DNA of 64,000 nucleotides from Ophiura sarsii (taxonomy: Eukaryota > Echinodermata > Ophiuroidea > Amphilepidida > Ophiuridae): the NCBI GenBank assembly GCA_035610835.1, contig CM069448.1, forward strand, positions 30,971,583 to 31,035,582, given 5' to 3'. The position numbers were made by a program, and so were the translations under genes. Positions within the stretch are counted from its first letter, which is position 1. Each line of letters opens with the position of its first letter. Below, one piece after another: positions 21,985 to 32,776 of this stretch. The notes under the pieces were generated by a model, which saw only the letters and a program-made list of their open reading frames with translations, was not told the origin of the DNA and searched no databases.

Positions 21985-22800
21985 AGATAGGTGAAGAAGT
22001 CTGAGCTAAAAAGCGAGGAACGGCCTAGCGTGACATACATGGGAAGCAATGTAATCTTCCCCCTAAAATCGCCCCACTGTGAAATAAAGAACAGTAATGG
22101 GTTAAACACGACAAATCCAACAATTTTGGGATAAGCTAACCTCCAAAATTCTTGTGAATATAATTGTCGTAATCGGCATTTTAGTCAAATCAGGAATAGT
22201 CACGTTCGGCGTTTCAGTCAAATCAGAAAGTGTCACAATAGGCGTATAAGTCATAATTAGGATATTGTCTAAATAGGCTTGTATCACAATAACTGCTGAG
22301 TCTAGTCTTTCCTCCTCTTTCTCTCTCTCTCCATACTAGCTAGACCTGGCTTCCACTACCCAAGACCTGAGTGGCATAGCGTCCCTGGGCAGTGCGAAGA
22401 TGTAAATATATAGAAGTTTGAGCTAAAAGCGAGGAACGGCCTAGCGTGACATACCTAGGAAGCAATATGCTCTTCCCTCTAAAATCGCCCCACTGTGGAG
22501 TAAAGAACAGTAATGGGTTAAACACGACATATCCAACAATCTTGGGATAAGCCTACCTCCAAAATTCTTGTGAATATTATTGTCGTATCGGCGTTTTAGA
22601 TAGGTGACGAAGCATGAGTCAATAAAAGGAACGTCCTAGTTGAAAACGACATCAATATATGAAATGCAGCCTACTTCATTGGACAACAGACTGCGGAACA
22701 AGATCAGTAATGGGTTGAAAACGACATACTTAGAAAAAATGGGGTATGAAAACCTCCAAACTTTTTGTAAAGAATAATGTCGTAGTAGGCGATCAATAAT
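21985..22800 (+). repeat. large tandem repeats (~420 bp period, three diverged copies)
   Basis: AGCGAGGAACGGCCTAGCGT through ACAGTAATGGGTTAAACACG to AATTCTTGTGAATAT occurs at 22010-22165 and 22428-22582 nearly unchanged. A diverged third copy at about 22607-22790 keeps CAGTAATGGGTTGAAAACGA. The adjoining CTTCC..CCTCTTTCTCTC segment also recurs (22300-22385, 22858-22950). Confidence 0.85.
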
Positions 22801-22950
22801 GTAGGGAAGCGTCGTAAATAGGTTTGGATCAAGAAACCGCTATGCTACGTCTTAAAAACCTCTCTCTCCTTCTCATCTCTACCTCCTCCTTCATACAACT
22901 AATTCTGACTTCCGCTCCCGAGGACTTGCGTAGCATATCATCCCCCGGCA

Positions 22951-23640
22951 GCATGAAGCTGAATGTCCTTCATAACAATAAGCGAAGGAGGGAACAGTCT
23001 TCCAAAAAACTGTACTGTGTTCATGAACTCACAAAAAAGGATAGCCCCTTGGCGTGAGCACAAGAGGCTGAGAGGGCTCTGACAAAGAGCCCCCGAACTA
23101 CCCTCAAGGATATAAATCACTTAATAATCTCAACCAGCCAGCCAGCCAATGTGACCTTGGCTGCTGCACTATGGGGCTTGACAATGGATTTAACAAAGAA
23201 TAGTTGGACCTGACCTCGGACAAACTTGGTTCTATTTATACACCCGTTCAAAAAACCCTACCGGGCAACTCAGTCTCAGTGGTCTGCGCTCCGATATGAT
23301 AATGTTAGGGAGGGATATCGGGGACGCTGAAAAATTAATGCCGCTCATGGCAAGAAAATATGATCTGAAACAAAAGGCGTAACGCCAGCCATGCTAAAAA
23401 CGGAGGATCTACCGATAGATAATGCATGAAGATCAGAACAGTGTCTTCCCGAGGCCAGAACCTATGAGAAAAAAAGGGGGGCTTCATGGTCTAAGACACT
23501 CAGAGAAGCCGACTGACAGGGGCTCAAAGGAGACTCGTAAAGTTTGGTTAGAACCAAACAATATACTGATTACTATACTATACTATATCCCTGAATAGGG
23601 AATCAAGGATGAAAACTGAACCGACTTAGGAAAAAGAACT
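22951..23640. other. non-coding interior of the 7.8 kb element
   Basis: No recognisable gene. Open frames are short and lack known motifs. Confidence 0.4.
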
Positions 23641-23644
23641 ATTT

Positions 23645-23714
23645 GTTCTGTGGGATTCGAACCCCCGGTCTTCCGATTATAAATCTGATGCTCAACCGAT
23701 TTCGCTAACGGAGC
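23645..23714 (-). tRNA. tRNA-Ile(UAU)-like sequence, probably degenerate
   Basis: Read on the minus strand there is an A box (TAGCGAAATCGG), a 7-base anticodon loop TTTATAA (anticodon UAU), and a perfect B box (GGTTCGAATCC). Acceptor stem pairs 5 of 7, anticodon stem 4 of 5 and T stem 4 of 5. It lies inside the 7.8 kb element, so it is more likely captured or SINE-like than a cellular tRNA gene. Confidence 0.4.
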
Positions 23715-24110
23715 ACTTATAAATCCAACCTAGATAATGGAGTATGAATAATGATATACAAATAAGAACCGAAGTCTCTGAGCGCTGGCCCTCATCCGCA
23801 GGCCTAACGCGGTCAGGCTACGCACCGCAAGCCAAAAACAGCAGACGCGCCACGCTGCCGAGGGCAGGCAAATGTCGAGCCCACGAGACCACCCATGGTG
23901 GTGACCTGATTAGAGGAGATCAACAACTCTATGATAAAAAATAGAGGGGAAAAAATAACCTGAATATAACACTATAATATAATAAAAGTGTTAGATACTA
24001 GGGAGGCTAGCTTCTCACAACCACCCAGCTACTCTACTAGCCTTGGTATCAAGCTGGCCGGGTCATTCCAGCTCTACTCTTCATGTATTTAAAAGAACAA
24101 ACCAATAATA

Positions 24111-24337
24111 CTGAAAAAGTAGAAATATTCGCGAGATTTTATTTTCGCGAATTATCCTCATCCGCGAAAATAAAAACTCGCGAAAATAATGGACTTCCAA
24201 TGACCTAGTTCACAATTGTTGAAGATCGCGAAAAAAAATAAGAATAAAAAGATCGCGAAATGCCTGTTAAGTGATTATGACCATTTTCGTGAAAATATCC
24301 TATCGCGAAAAAAATAAAAATAGACCTTTACAGTACC
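24111..24337. mobile_element. GCGAAAA-rich MITE
   Basis: TACTGAAAAAG and CTTTACAGTA ends enclose repeated TTCGCGA and TCGCGAAAA motifs; related to 6690-6920 and 15405-15564. It is nested in the 7.8 kb element. Confidence 0.55.
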
Positions 24338-25139
24338 GAAATTGATACTGACGAAGGAATAAAAATAATAGTTTACACTTCTACAGGGATGATGTATAGC
24401 AAAAAATATGTCGAAAACGACCAACATGTAAACAAACTAACAGATTAACGCATACCTGGAACTAGTCCTGTCCGACGACACATGTAATGATGGAGATACA
24501 CTGCTCATAGTAATCCGAATTCCACCAAAAAATTCCAAGTATCTATAAGAATCCAGCAATGCGTAGAATTGACAATACTTCATCAATGAAGTCAGCTCAA
24601 TCGGTTGACAGCTCCCACCCATGCCATGCTATAGTAGTGGCTACAATGTCATGCAGCGATAAACAAAGATGGGATATCCCACGCAGGAAAACGGCAGACT
24701 AATCCCATGTCCAAACCAGTCCGTGCGAATTCCTATGAACTAGGAAAATACAGTACGCTATATTCAACCGACGAAAACTGCTTATTATCGCCTGAAGAAA
24801 AGACGATTGATCATGTCAACGCACATCGAAAGATCGCCATTTATAAAGTCCAGCGCACTCTCGCTAAAACAATACCCATAATGCTTTTCGAACGCACATG
24901 GTCACGTCAGACGAAAAGTATGGATGTTAATCTCGAAAACCCAACGAATCGGATTATAGAAAACATTATGGGGGAAAACTTGGACGGATAAGGGAGCGGA
25001 GTCATACTAGTATACCGAAAAATATAGTGAGACGTATATTTGTCGTAGAAATGAGATGCGCAACTGGGTTCCTTCTGCAAAATCTCATATGGTCGAAAAA
25101 ATAAGAAGTCTGTCATATGAGTAAGTGACAACAAGGGCC

Positions 25140-25575
25140 TTCGACCGAAAATAAAATACCTGGCTAGTCGATTGAGAATCTAAAGCTCTATCGACTGAGT
25201 GATTTCGAATCTCGAAATAGGCAAATCCTGGTCATAGACCCAGAATATCGCAGCCATCTCACATGATCTAGACCATAGAGACGGCGATTGAAAAACGTAT
25301 ACTCAGCAAGCTGACCGATTTCAAACGCCTACAAGCGGGCGACATACCCCCAGTAGATTAAATCGTATGGGAGGATTAAGGTAGAAAGAAATTACCCCTC
25401 TGAACATGAGACAAATACACAAAATCATCCGCCGTGGGTGATTGGTGCAGAGGAGACTATATCAGCGTTCTCTAAGGTTCAAACCTTAAAAACGCAGAAG
25501 ACTAAAAATAGTAACGAGATACTGAGCCCTACGTCTGACCGATTCAGGTTCGAGCCTCAACATGGGCTTTGTTCT
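25140..25575 (+). other. cluster of three decayed tRNA-like sequences
   Basis: A-box-like and B-box-like pairs occur at about 25153-25222 (TGGCTAGTCGATTGAGA and GATTTCGAATCTCG), 25436-25495 (TGATTGGTGCAGAGG and AGGTTCAAACCTT) and 25515-25560 (AGGTTCGAGCCTC). Stems do not close well. They may be remnants of tRNA-derived units duplicated within the 7.8 kb element. Confidence 0.3.
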
Positions 25576-25910
25576 TGTTTGATTCATGGTTAGAAAAACA
25601 TGATTACAGACCCGACGCTCTAAACCTTAGAACCACGGAGAGAGCGTCACTACCAGGCCTACATGGCCTTGACAGCGTAGGTAATAAGCGGTCCCCTCTT
25701 TCGTGTTAAAAAAAAATAACCAGTGAAGGAGGAATTGGTTTCGCAATCGAAGCCAAAACCCGCTAGACTGAGCCCACACTGTCAGATAGATGTCATAGTA
25801 TATTAACTGAAAGAAACCGACTGGTCACCGACCGCGTCAGATTCGGATAGTTGAAAAGAATCAACATAATCCACCTTCTGTCCAGTAACTCTGACATAAT
25901 CAAATTCAAC

Positions 25911-27896
25911 TCATCCTCTACTTCTAAATGTAGAGTGAGACGAATCAATAGGCTGAACATATAAAGGGTGTTCAGTGGTGCAGTTAGCCCCTCGTGGCTC
26001 CACTCGCTCCTGCTGGAAAATCCCCAGAGAGGGATTAGCCTCCCAACCGAAACCAAAACCTGCAAGGTTGGGCTCACTATCAGATCCTCTAAGCACGTTA
26101 GCAGGAAACACTGATAGACCCTCATCTAACTGTGAATCAGACATCGACTGTTGGTCTGAATCGACACAGTCATCGTCTTGATCGTAATCCCACTGATCAT
26201 CTTCATCTCCCTCTACATCTACAGTAGAATGAGAAGAATCAATCGGCTGAACCGACAAAGGATGTTCAGTGGTGCAGTTAGCCCCTCGTTGAATAGGAAA
26301 AGGGTTAATCTGGCTAAGATTAGCCATGCGGTTAGCCTCCCTTTGTTCAACGGCTGGGTAAGTGGTACGCTTATCCACTAGGTCAGATCCTCCTCGATAA
26401 TCTTGATTGATCATCTGAGTAGGATAACTACTTCTCTCTCTTTGAGAAGCGTAGTTTCTGAACAACAACCATTCAGCAAACTCATCTGACCCAGACGGAG
26501 TAAATCGAGTTGTCTCACTGTGTGAAACATTTAACCCTTGAGTGCTAACACGGTTACGGATGTTAGCATCGGCACTCGAGCGTAACTGACTCTGATTACG
26601 TGAAACAGTGTCAAACTGACTGTTTTGTTGATCGTTAGACAACAAGTCAGATGAACGATTGACTAGATCGTTTGTTTGAGGTTTATTCAGACTATTCTGT
26701 CTCAATAGAGCCAGATCCGAATTTTGCCTAGGATCACTGCCGTGACGGTTAACGCCACGTCCGGATTCATATTCATTACTAGGACTTTTGCCTGAACCCT
26801 CAACCGAGAAACATGTCTCACGATCGATAGGGGTGACAAGTCAGACTGACTTTTTTGTTGATTGTTAAACAACAGCCAGATGAACGATTGACTAGGTCGT
26901 TTGTTTGAGGGTTATTCAGACTATTCTGTCTCACTTGAGCCAGATCCGAATTTTGCCTAGGATCACTGCCGTGACGGTTAACGCCACGTCTGGATTCATA
27001 TTCATAACTAGGACTTTTGCCTGAACCCTCAACCGAGAAACATGTCTCACGATCGATAGGGGTGACAGGTCTTTTGCCTGAACCCTCAACCGAGAAACAT
27101 GTCTCACGATCGATAGGGGTGACAGGTCTTTTGCCTGAACCCTCAACCGAGAAACATGTCTCACGATCGATAGGGGTGACAGGACTTAGGGCACTACCCT
27201 CTTTGTTCGTGGCGTTGAGTTGTGTTAGAACACCAACCCCACGGGAGCTGGAAATCTGGCCGTGTCTTTTGTTAAATGCCAGAGATCCGTTATCGTCGGA
27301 TAAGCTCCCTTCATCACAACCAGAGTGCCCGACTAAGATCTCCCGCTGCATAGAGAGATCTTGAGTCTTGGTTGCGGTACGGATGGAGACTCTTTAGTGG
27401 GCTCAACATCCTGCGAAGCCTGTGAATTACCACAAGAAGAATTCAAGGACCCGTTAACCTGCAGTTGATGATTGATCATCTGAGTAGGATAACTACTTCT
27501 CTGATCATCTTTTTCAACATAGTGAGAACGACCCTGAAGACTATCGGCTTCTATGACACGATTTACCAAGGGCGTGGTGCCCTCGGGAGATTTCTTAGCC
27601 TTGTCTCTAAAAGCGGCTTTAGAACTATCTCCCGCAATACATACAACAACATCATTCTTAGTATGAACTAAACTAGTCTTAGAAATAGTACGGGTGGAAT
27701 GGCGGGAGTCGGCCATAGTGGCGACCAAGAGGGCGTCCATATTGTCCCAATGAGTCGCAGATGCCGATCGACACAGTTTGCATGGTTTAACACGATTGCA
27801 CCTACGGTGCAGAACGCATGAAGGGTGTTTGTCACCCGGCAAAAGTTCGATTCCACATTTGCATGACCTCATAATAACTTCCTTTATTCTGAACAC
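25911..27896 (-). pseudogene. DIRS-gag-like protein, broken into three open frames
   Basis: Transcript order: 27896-27333 (187 codons), 27351-26818 (177) and 26705-25911 (264). The first holds a cysteine/histidine module, CKCGIELLPGDKHPSCVLH then CNRVKPCKLC, reminiscent of the DxHxxC zinc module at the start of DIRS-type gag proteins. The rest is low-complexity, polar and repetitive: NDLVNRSS, RGANCTTEHPL and SSYPTQMIN each occur twice, and an acidic WDYDQDDDCVDSD segment lies near the end. The first and third frames are in register, the middle one is shifted, so at least two frameshifts exist, or the middle is an out-of-frame duplication. No RT, RNase H or recombinase follows downstream. The gag assignment is an inference; it could instead be a captured host gene. 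Confidence 0.4.
26620..27184 (-). repeat. ~240 bp duplication plus 57 bp x 3 tandem repeat inside the gag-like frame
   Basis: GAACGATTGACTAGATCGTT through CTCACGATCGATAGGGGTGA occurs at about 26650-26835 and 26880-27068. From about 27014 a 57 bp unit (19 residues, including DRETCFSVEGSGK) is repeated three times without change, so it is a recent, frame-preserving expansion. Confidence 0.9.
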
Positions 27897-28947
27897 ACGC
27901 TAAATCAATAAGATGACAAACTAGAGTTCAAAATACCAATCCCAGAAACGCGCGCACAGAGATTAAATATATCGAATATAAACCCTGAAGGAGTAAGTTT
28001 CTTTAATAGCTAAATTGAATTTAACAATGGGGAAGCAGAGCCAAGGATCACCACTGACGAAGCTTTCAAGCTATTACTATTACAGCGATTTGAACAGAAA
28101 ATCCGGTCTGAAAAGAATTCAAACGGATAAGTTTGTGAATATCAATATCAAATCATTTTGAAACATAAAGGGTCAAAGACCTCTTCTCTAGAGGAAACAT
28201 ACCAATAATCAGAATATAACGTACTTATAATCAATTGTAGATGTATAATGGTTAAATATAAGCAATTCTCATGTTATTGATTGAATCCAGAGCTACTAAA
28301 TATCGGCTATTATGGTGGTCAAGGACCACAACAAAGGGGGGAAATCAGATCAATAAACCACTATGGCAATCATGTATGATATAATATAATATAAAACATG
28401 TTGTGATAAGAACTCCGCTAAAGTCGATAATCTAAAGACCGTAGTACATACATATAAAATCAAGCTAGTGATATTTTATGACTAGTCGGTAATAGATAGA
28501 AGTATCTCTCATACCCAAAAACCCCATGAGTGTTTTCTAGTTATAGAATCAACGGGAGATAACGGATATGTGTATCATGTGAAATGCATTACACATTAGA
28601 AAATATACCAACCGGGAAACGGGAATCTAATGAAGCCCATACCCACGGGATAGGAAACGTGTATCATTTTTGAATGCATTACACATGAAAAAACTATCGT
28701 GAGGATAGTTGAGAAATGGAATAGGCCGACCTCATGGTGAATAAAAAAACCACGCGGTCAAAGACCACTACGAGAGTCGGCCGCCATTTTTAAATTTGCG
28801 AAAGTAAAAATAGAATAAAAATTTTTTTGAACCTAAGGTCCTAAAATTCATGAAAAAGACCGTCCGACGGACGGTCCAGGCTTTTTTTTCTTCTTTAGGT
28901 ATCCTCGGAGGACTAGGAAAACACGTCCACCATTGTTTCGCCCAAAG
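27897..28947. other. non-coding 3'/5' region of the 7.8 kb element
   Basis: No gene seen. GTGTATCAT and AAATGCATTACACAT recur (28568-28595 and 28660-28685). A short hairpin GACCGTCCGACGGACGGTCC followed by a T run lies at 28859-28888; it could be a structured RNA end or pol III-type terminator. Confidence 0.4.
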
Positions 28948-29190
28948 GTTAAAGAGGATGCATTATGGGTAACGGTGTTGCCCGGTTTGGGCTGATACCG
29001 TGTTGCCGAGGTAGGGATATGTAGCCCAATCGGGCCAAATGTGGAGATATAGGTGTCCGAAGTGATTTTTCTTAATTAAATAATTATGTAGATTTTTAAT
29101 AAAGGCATTAATTTGGGCAGCAGTTCATCTAGGGGATAAATGCAAGCGTTTCCAGGTTGTGGAGGTAGGTATAAATAATACGTAATAAAC

Positions 29191-30370
29191 AGACAAACTA
29201 TCATATGTGCCCTGATTTGCTTTTTAGGATACGATATCACATTTTGAGTTACGTATAATATCTGTGTCACTGATCGGTCAATCCGCAACCAATTTGATGT
29301 CATAAATGACATTCCCTATGAAATCGCAAGGAAAAACAGTTTTTTTACCGACCAATTCAATTGTGGACAAACTAGCCATATGCTAAAGTATCTTCATATA
29401 ATGTGCCCTGATTTACTTTTTAAAGGACGATATCACAGTTTGAGCTACGTATCATATATCAGTATCACTGCACGGTCAATCCGCAACTAATTTGATGATC
29501 TTGGTGTCATCATTGATCAGCATCTCACTTTAGTCCCTCATGTAAATAACATCAGCCGTCTCGCTTCACACGCTATCAGAAAAATTGGCCGTATCCGCAG
29601 ATATCTGGACTGTAATAGCACTGAGAAACTCGTTCATGCATTTGTCTCTTCTCGTCTGGACTCAAATAACAGTATATTATATGGACTTCCAGCTTCTCAA
29701 TTAAGCAAATTACAGCGCACCCAAAATGCCGCTGCCCGGTTGATAACCTTGACAAAGAAGAGTGTACATATAAGCCCAGTGTTAAAAGATCTTCACTGGT
29801 TGTCTGTGGAGAGCCGTATTGTTTTTAAACTTATGCTTTTGACATACAAAGCACTAAATAACCAGGCTCCAAAGTACTTATGTGACCTTATTTCCATCAA
29901 GGAACCCACACGCACTCTTAGGTCAAATGCATCTGTCATCTTACAACGGAGGAAAACTAACACTGTCACCTATGGCCAAAGATCATTCTCTCATGCATCT
30001 CCTGAACTTTGGAACCGGCTCCCATCTCATGTTAGAAATGCCACATCACTGCAGCAATTCAAGAGCTCGCTCAAGACTCACCTCTTTCAGCAAATGACTT
30101 TATAATGTTTTGTATCTTTGTTCATATTTTTGTACTTTTCTTCTTTTTTGTTTGTTCAGCGCACTGGGGTCTTGCGACGGAGTGCGCTTAATAAGCATGG
30201 TTTATTATTATTATTATTATTTGAGAACATAAATGACATTCGTGTAGAAATCTCAAGGAAAAATGTGGGGTTTTTTTCAACCAATTCCGAAAAAATAGGC
30301 AAATATCATATAATGTGCCTTTATTAAACCGGGCTTTATTTGCTTTTTATGATACGAATTTGAGCTACGT
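29191..30370 (+). repeat. ~180 bp satellite array, right block
   Basis: Continuation of the array at 18850-21396 with unit starts near 29203, 29398 and 30307; the last units are diverged. It is split by a CR1-like insertion at 29494-30222. Confidence 0.85.
29494..30222 (+). pseudogene. 5'-truncated CR1-like non-LTR retrotransposon with (TTA)n tail
   Basis: The frame is open from about 29497 to 30105: DLGVIIDQHLTLVPHVNNIS, then LVHAFVSSRL, LSKLQRTQNAAARLI, LHWLSVESRIVFKLMLLTYK, APKYLCDLI, YGQRSFSHASPELWNRLPS and LKTHLF. This is the conserved C-terminal part of CR1-like RTs of marine animals. It ends with TTATTATTATTATTATTATT at about 30201-30220. ATTTGATGA (left) and ATTTGAGAA (right) may be the target duplication in the satellite unit. 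Only the C-terminal ~200 residues remain. Confidence 0.88.
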
Positions 30371-31146
30371 ATAATCAGTAACAGATTTGTGATCAAAAGA
30401 CATTTGTTGTACTAGATGCCCTAGCACCATAAACATGATTTTGGGTGGTTACATCTCGGAGTAGAAATATCAAAGTCAGAAGTTGTAAGCTTAAAATGGT
30501 AAGTAAGCTTACTACAAATTCATGCATTGGTTAAACTATAACTAGCCAAAAATCACTCAAAAATAATAATACAGACAAAAATCAGGTGCAGACCTGTTTT
30601 AGAGTTAACTCCGGACAGGATGAGCCCATCAAATTTGTGGTCCTGATTGATCAATTTGGAAAACTATTTCTAAAAACATTTATTACATAATAATTTTCCA
30701 AACAAAGAGTAAAGACGAAAATCAACGTATTTTTCATATGGCGAAAAGCCAAAGCATACAATTACAAAATAAACCTTCCGTCTACAAAACTCAAAAATGC
30801 ACCACGGCCGAGCTGTTACGTGGACCATGGACTTATCAGTCTGATAAGTCCATGCGTGGACGTGTTATAAAAATGTACACGGCCCCTTTCCATAGTACTG
30901 AAGACAACTACGAACTATCACTCACTCAACTGCTCAAATTCACTATACGATGACACACACATTCACTGGCGATGATATATCAATCTCTCGTCCAATCAAA
31001 GCCATCGACACGGATGGCACACTTCTCGTCCTTTCAATATGAGCCTATGAAAGTATCGTTTGGCTTATTATACCAATTAGGTTTCTGTGCAAAGTGACAC
31101 TCGGAACGGAGCCATAAATAACGCGTACCAATTCCAAGCCTATATA
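30371..31146. other. stretch without a recognised gene; one perfect palindrome
   Basis: CATGGACTTATCAG and CTGATAAGTCCATG form a perfect inverted repeat at 30826-30854 with a one-base centre. A 71-codon frame at 30738-30953 spans it; no motif is recognised. Confidence 0.45.
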
Positions 31147-31168
31147 CTTGTTCGCCTTGGCGAACAAG
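31147..31168. repeat. perfect 10 bp hairpin
   Basis: CTTGTTCGCC-TT-GGCGAACAAG. It stands 24 bp outside the left end of the element at 31193. Confidence 0.85.
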
Positions 31169-31192
31169 CAAAAAACCTGTGTTGAATATATA

Positions 31193-32417
31193 AGGCCAAT
31201 GGAAATGAATTCATAGTTTCCTGTTGACCGCCCGCGTCAGACCTGACGCCGCGTCAAGTATTTCATTATTTCACTTCAATTCATTATTTCATAAATCAAG
31301 TATATGAAACCACATGAAACATCGCAAAACACTCGAAGAAATCGGAAACATGAATCACAATAGACTCCGCGCGACTTTCTACTACACGAAGGTGTATGAA
31401 AACGTAGGTAACAGAAAGCGTAAAGTGTTAATAATTGTCAGAGACTAGTGTCTGTCATAGAGTGTACGGTAAAATGTAGCGTACCATACATTTTGAATGA
31501 TGTGCTTTATTCCGTCAGAGACTTCATGAATTTTAGAAATAACTAGACTGAGACTCTCATAACGCCCTCACACGTCGCTATCTTGGCAGGCTATATACAT
31601 AAGCGTAACGGCGTACGTAAATATTAGGAGACTGGGGGCCGAAAAACTACGAAACAATTTTGAGCAGCAGCAGCAGAGTTTTCATTTGTTGTGCCGCATT
31701 CCATCCAGTGTGATTTTAAAAGTATAGAATAAATTTCAACGTTGAACATTTATTTATTTAAATATTTTTAACTTGTAGACGATATTTGAGGAACAAATAT
31801 TTTGACAATGATGATAAATCATGAATTTATATCGTGATTGAGACACTGATCGACAGTGCAAAATTCAACACTCTTGCTGGTGTATTTTAAAAGGGATTCG
31901 ATTTTAATAGCCCGTAGCACGTTGCTGACCCAGGGAATGGCATGGCTTCAAAGTCTTCAACATGCAGTTGTCTTTGAATTTATTCAAGATGGCAGCTATT
32001 TGGGGATTTTTTTTATTCATCGGGGCCTTGATTTAACATTTGATTTGATTGTACAAGTTGTAGGCCTTGCTTTTTTGTAAATTGTTTATTTTTGTCTTGT
32101 TTGATTCTTCGTTCAAGATGGTGACTCTTCCTGATACATAAAAATGTATTTATTTATAACTATACTTTGTACAAGTGAAAAAAATACTAAGTAGAAGCTA
32201 TGTGATGGTGCCTGATATGTTATAAGTCTTTTCTCTTGAAGGCCACTACATTTACAAGACTTAAGTACGGATATTTCTTGTCACTACTACTCTTCAACAA
32301 TAAATAATGAATTCATGAAAAATAATGAAATATTGTCCAATAATGAATAATGAAATCTGACCTCGTCAACTTTTCAAGATTTTGAACAGGAAACTATGAA
32401 TTCATTTCCATTGGCCT
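31193..32417. mobile_element. 1.2 kb TIR element with perfect 33 bp termini
   Basis: AGGCCAATGGAAATGAATTC followed by ATAGTTTCCTGTT at the left is exactly inverted at 32385-32417. Weaker similarity (TCAGA...ATTTCATTATT) extends the inverted ends inward for another ~60 bp. The interior has no transposase; a 74-codon frame (31856-32080) shows no known motif. No target duplication was found. Confidence 0.75.
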
Positions 32418-32625
32418 AAGAGTGGACCAATACCTACACAAAATTATGTTTTTTGCCCTGATTTTGACCATGTAATGGAAATAATGGCCACCCTACATTT
32501 TTTGTATGACATGCGACCAACAACACATTTAAGCAAGATTTGTATCCAGTATTCCAGTCTAGGATGTATTACATCTCGCAGTTGTGTCAAATTATGTTTT
32601 TAAACTTGAACTATGGGGTGTCTAC

Positions 32626-32776
32626 TAACCTAAGACCTAAGACCTAAGACCTAAGACCTAAGACCCAAAACCTAAGACCCAAAAACTAAGACCCAAAAAC
32701 TAAGACCCAAAACCTAAGACCCAAAACCTAAGACCCAAAAACTAAGACCCAAAACCTAAGACCCAAAAACTAAGAC
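32626..32776 (+). repeat. 8-14 bp simple tandem repeat (CCTAAGAC / CTAAGACCCAAAA)
   Basis: CCTAAGAC repeats pass into CTAAGACCCAAAA repeats and run directly into the first monomer of the large satellite, sharing its CTAAGACCC terminal motif. Confidence 0.95.

Larger units (their letters stand above)
21397..29190. mobile_element. 7.8 kb composite inverted-repeat element (DIRS-like, non-autonomous)
   Basis: The satellite is interrupted exactly between GGGACTAAAT (left) and AGACAAAC (right). The ends are inverted repeats of about 245 bp (21419-21668 and 28948-29190), sharing CACAACCTGGAAACGCTTGC, CACATTTGGCCCGATTGGGC and CACCGTTACCCATAATGCAT. The interior holds tandem repeats (21985-22800), tRNA-like sequences, a minus-strand gag-like frame (25911-27896) and about 1 kb of non-coding sequence. 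I found no reverse transcriptase, tyrosine recombinase or transposase, so it would need trans-acting enzymes. DIRS elements have inverted terminal repeats and a gag of this kind, which is the basis of the tentative class. Confidence 0.6.

Noticed and set aside
32626..32776. telomeric repeat
   Set aside because: The unit is CCTAAGAC / CTAAGACCCAAAA, not TTAGGG, and it grades into the neighbouring satellite.
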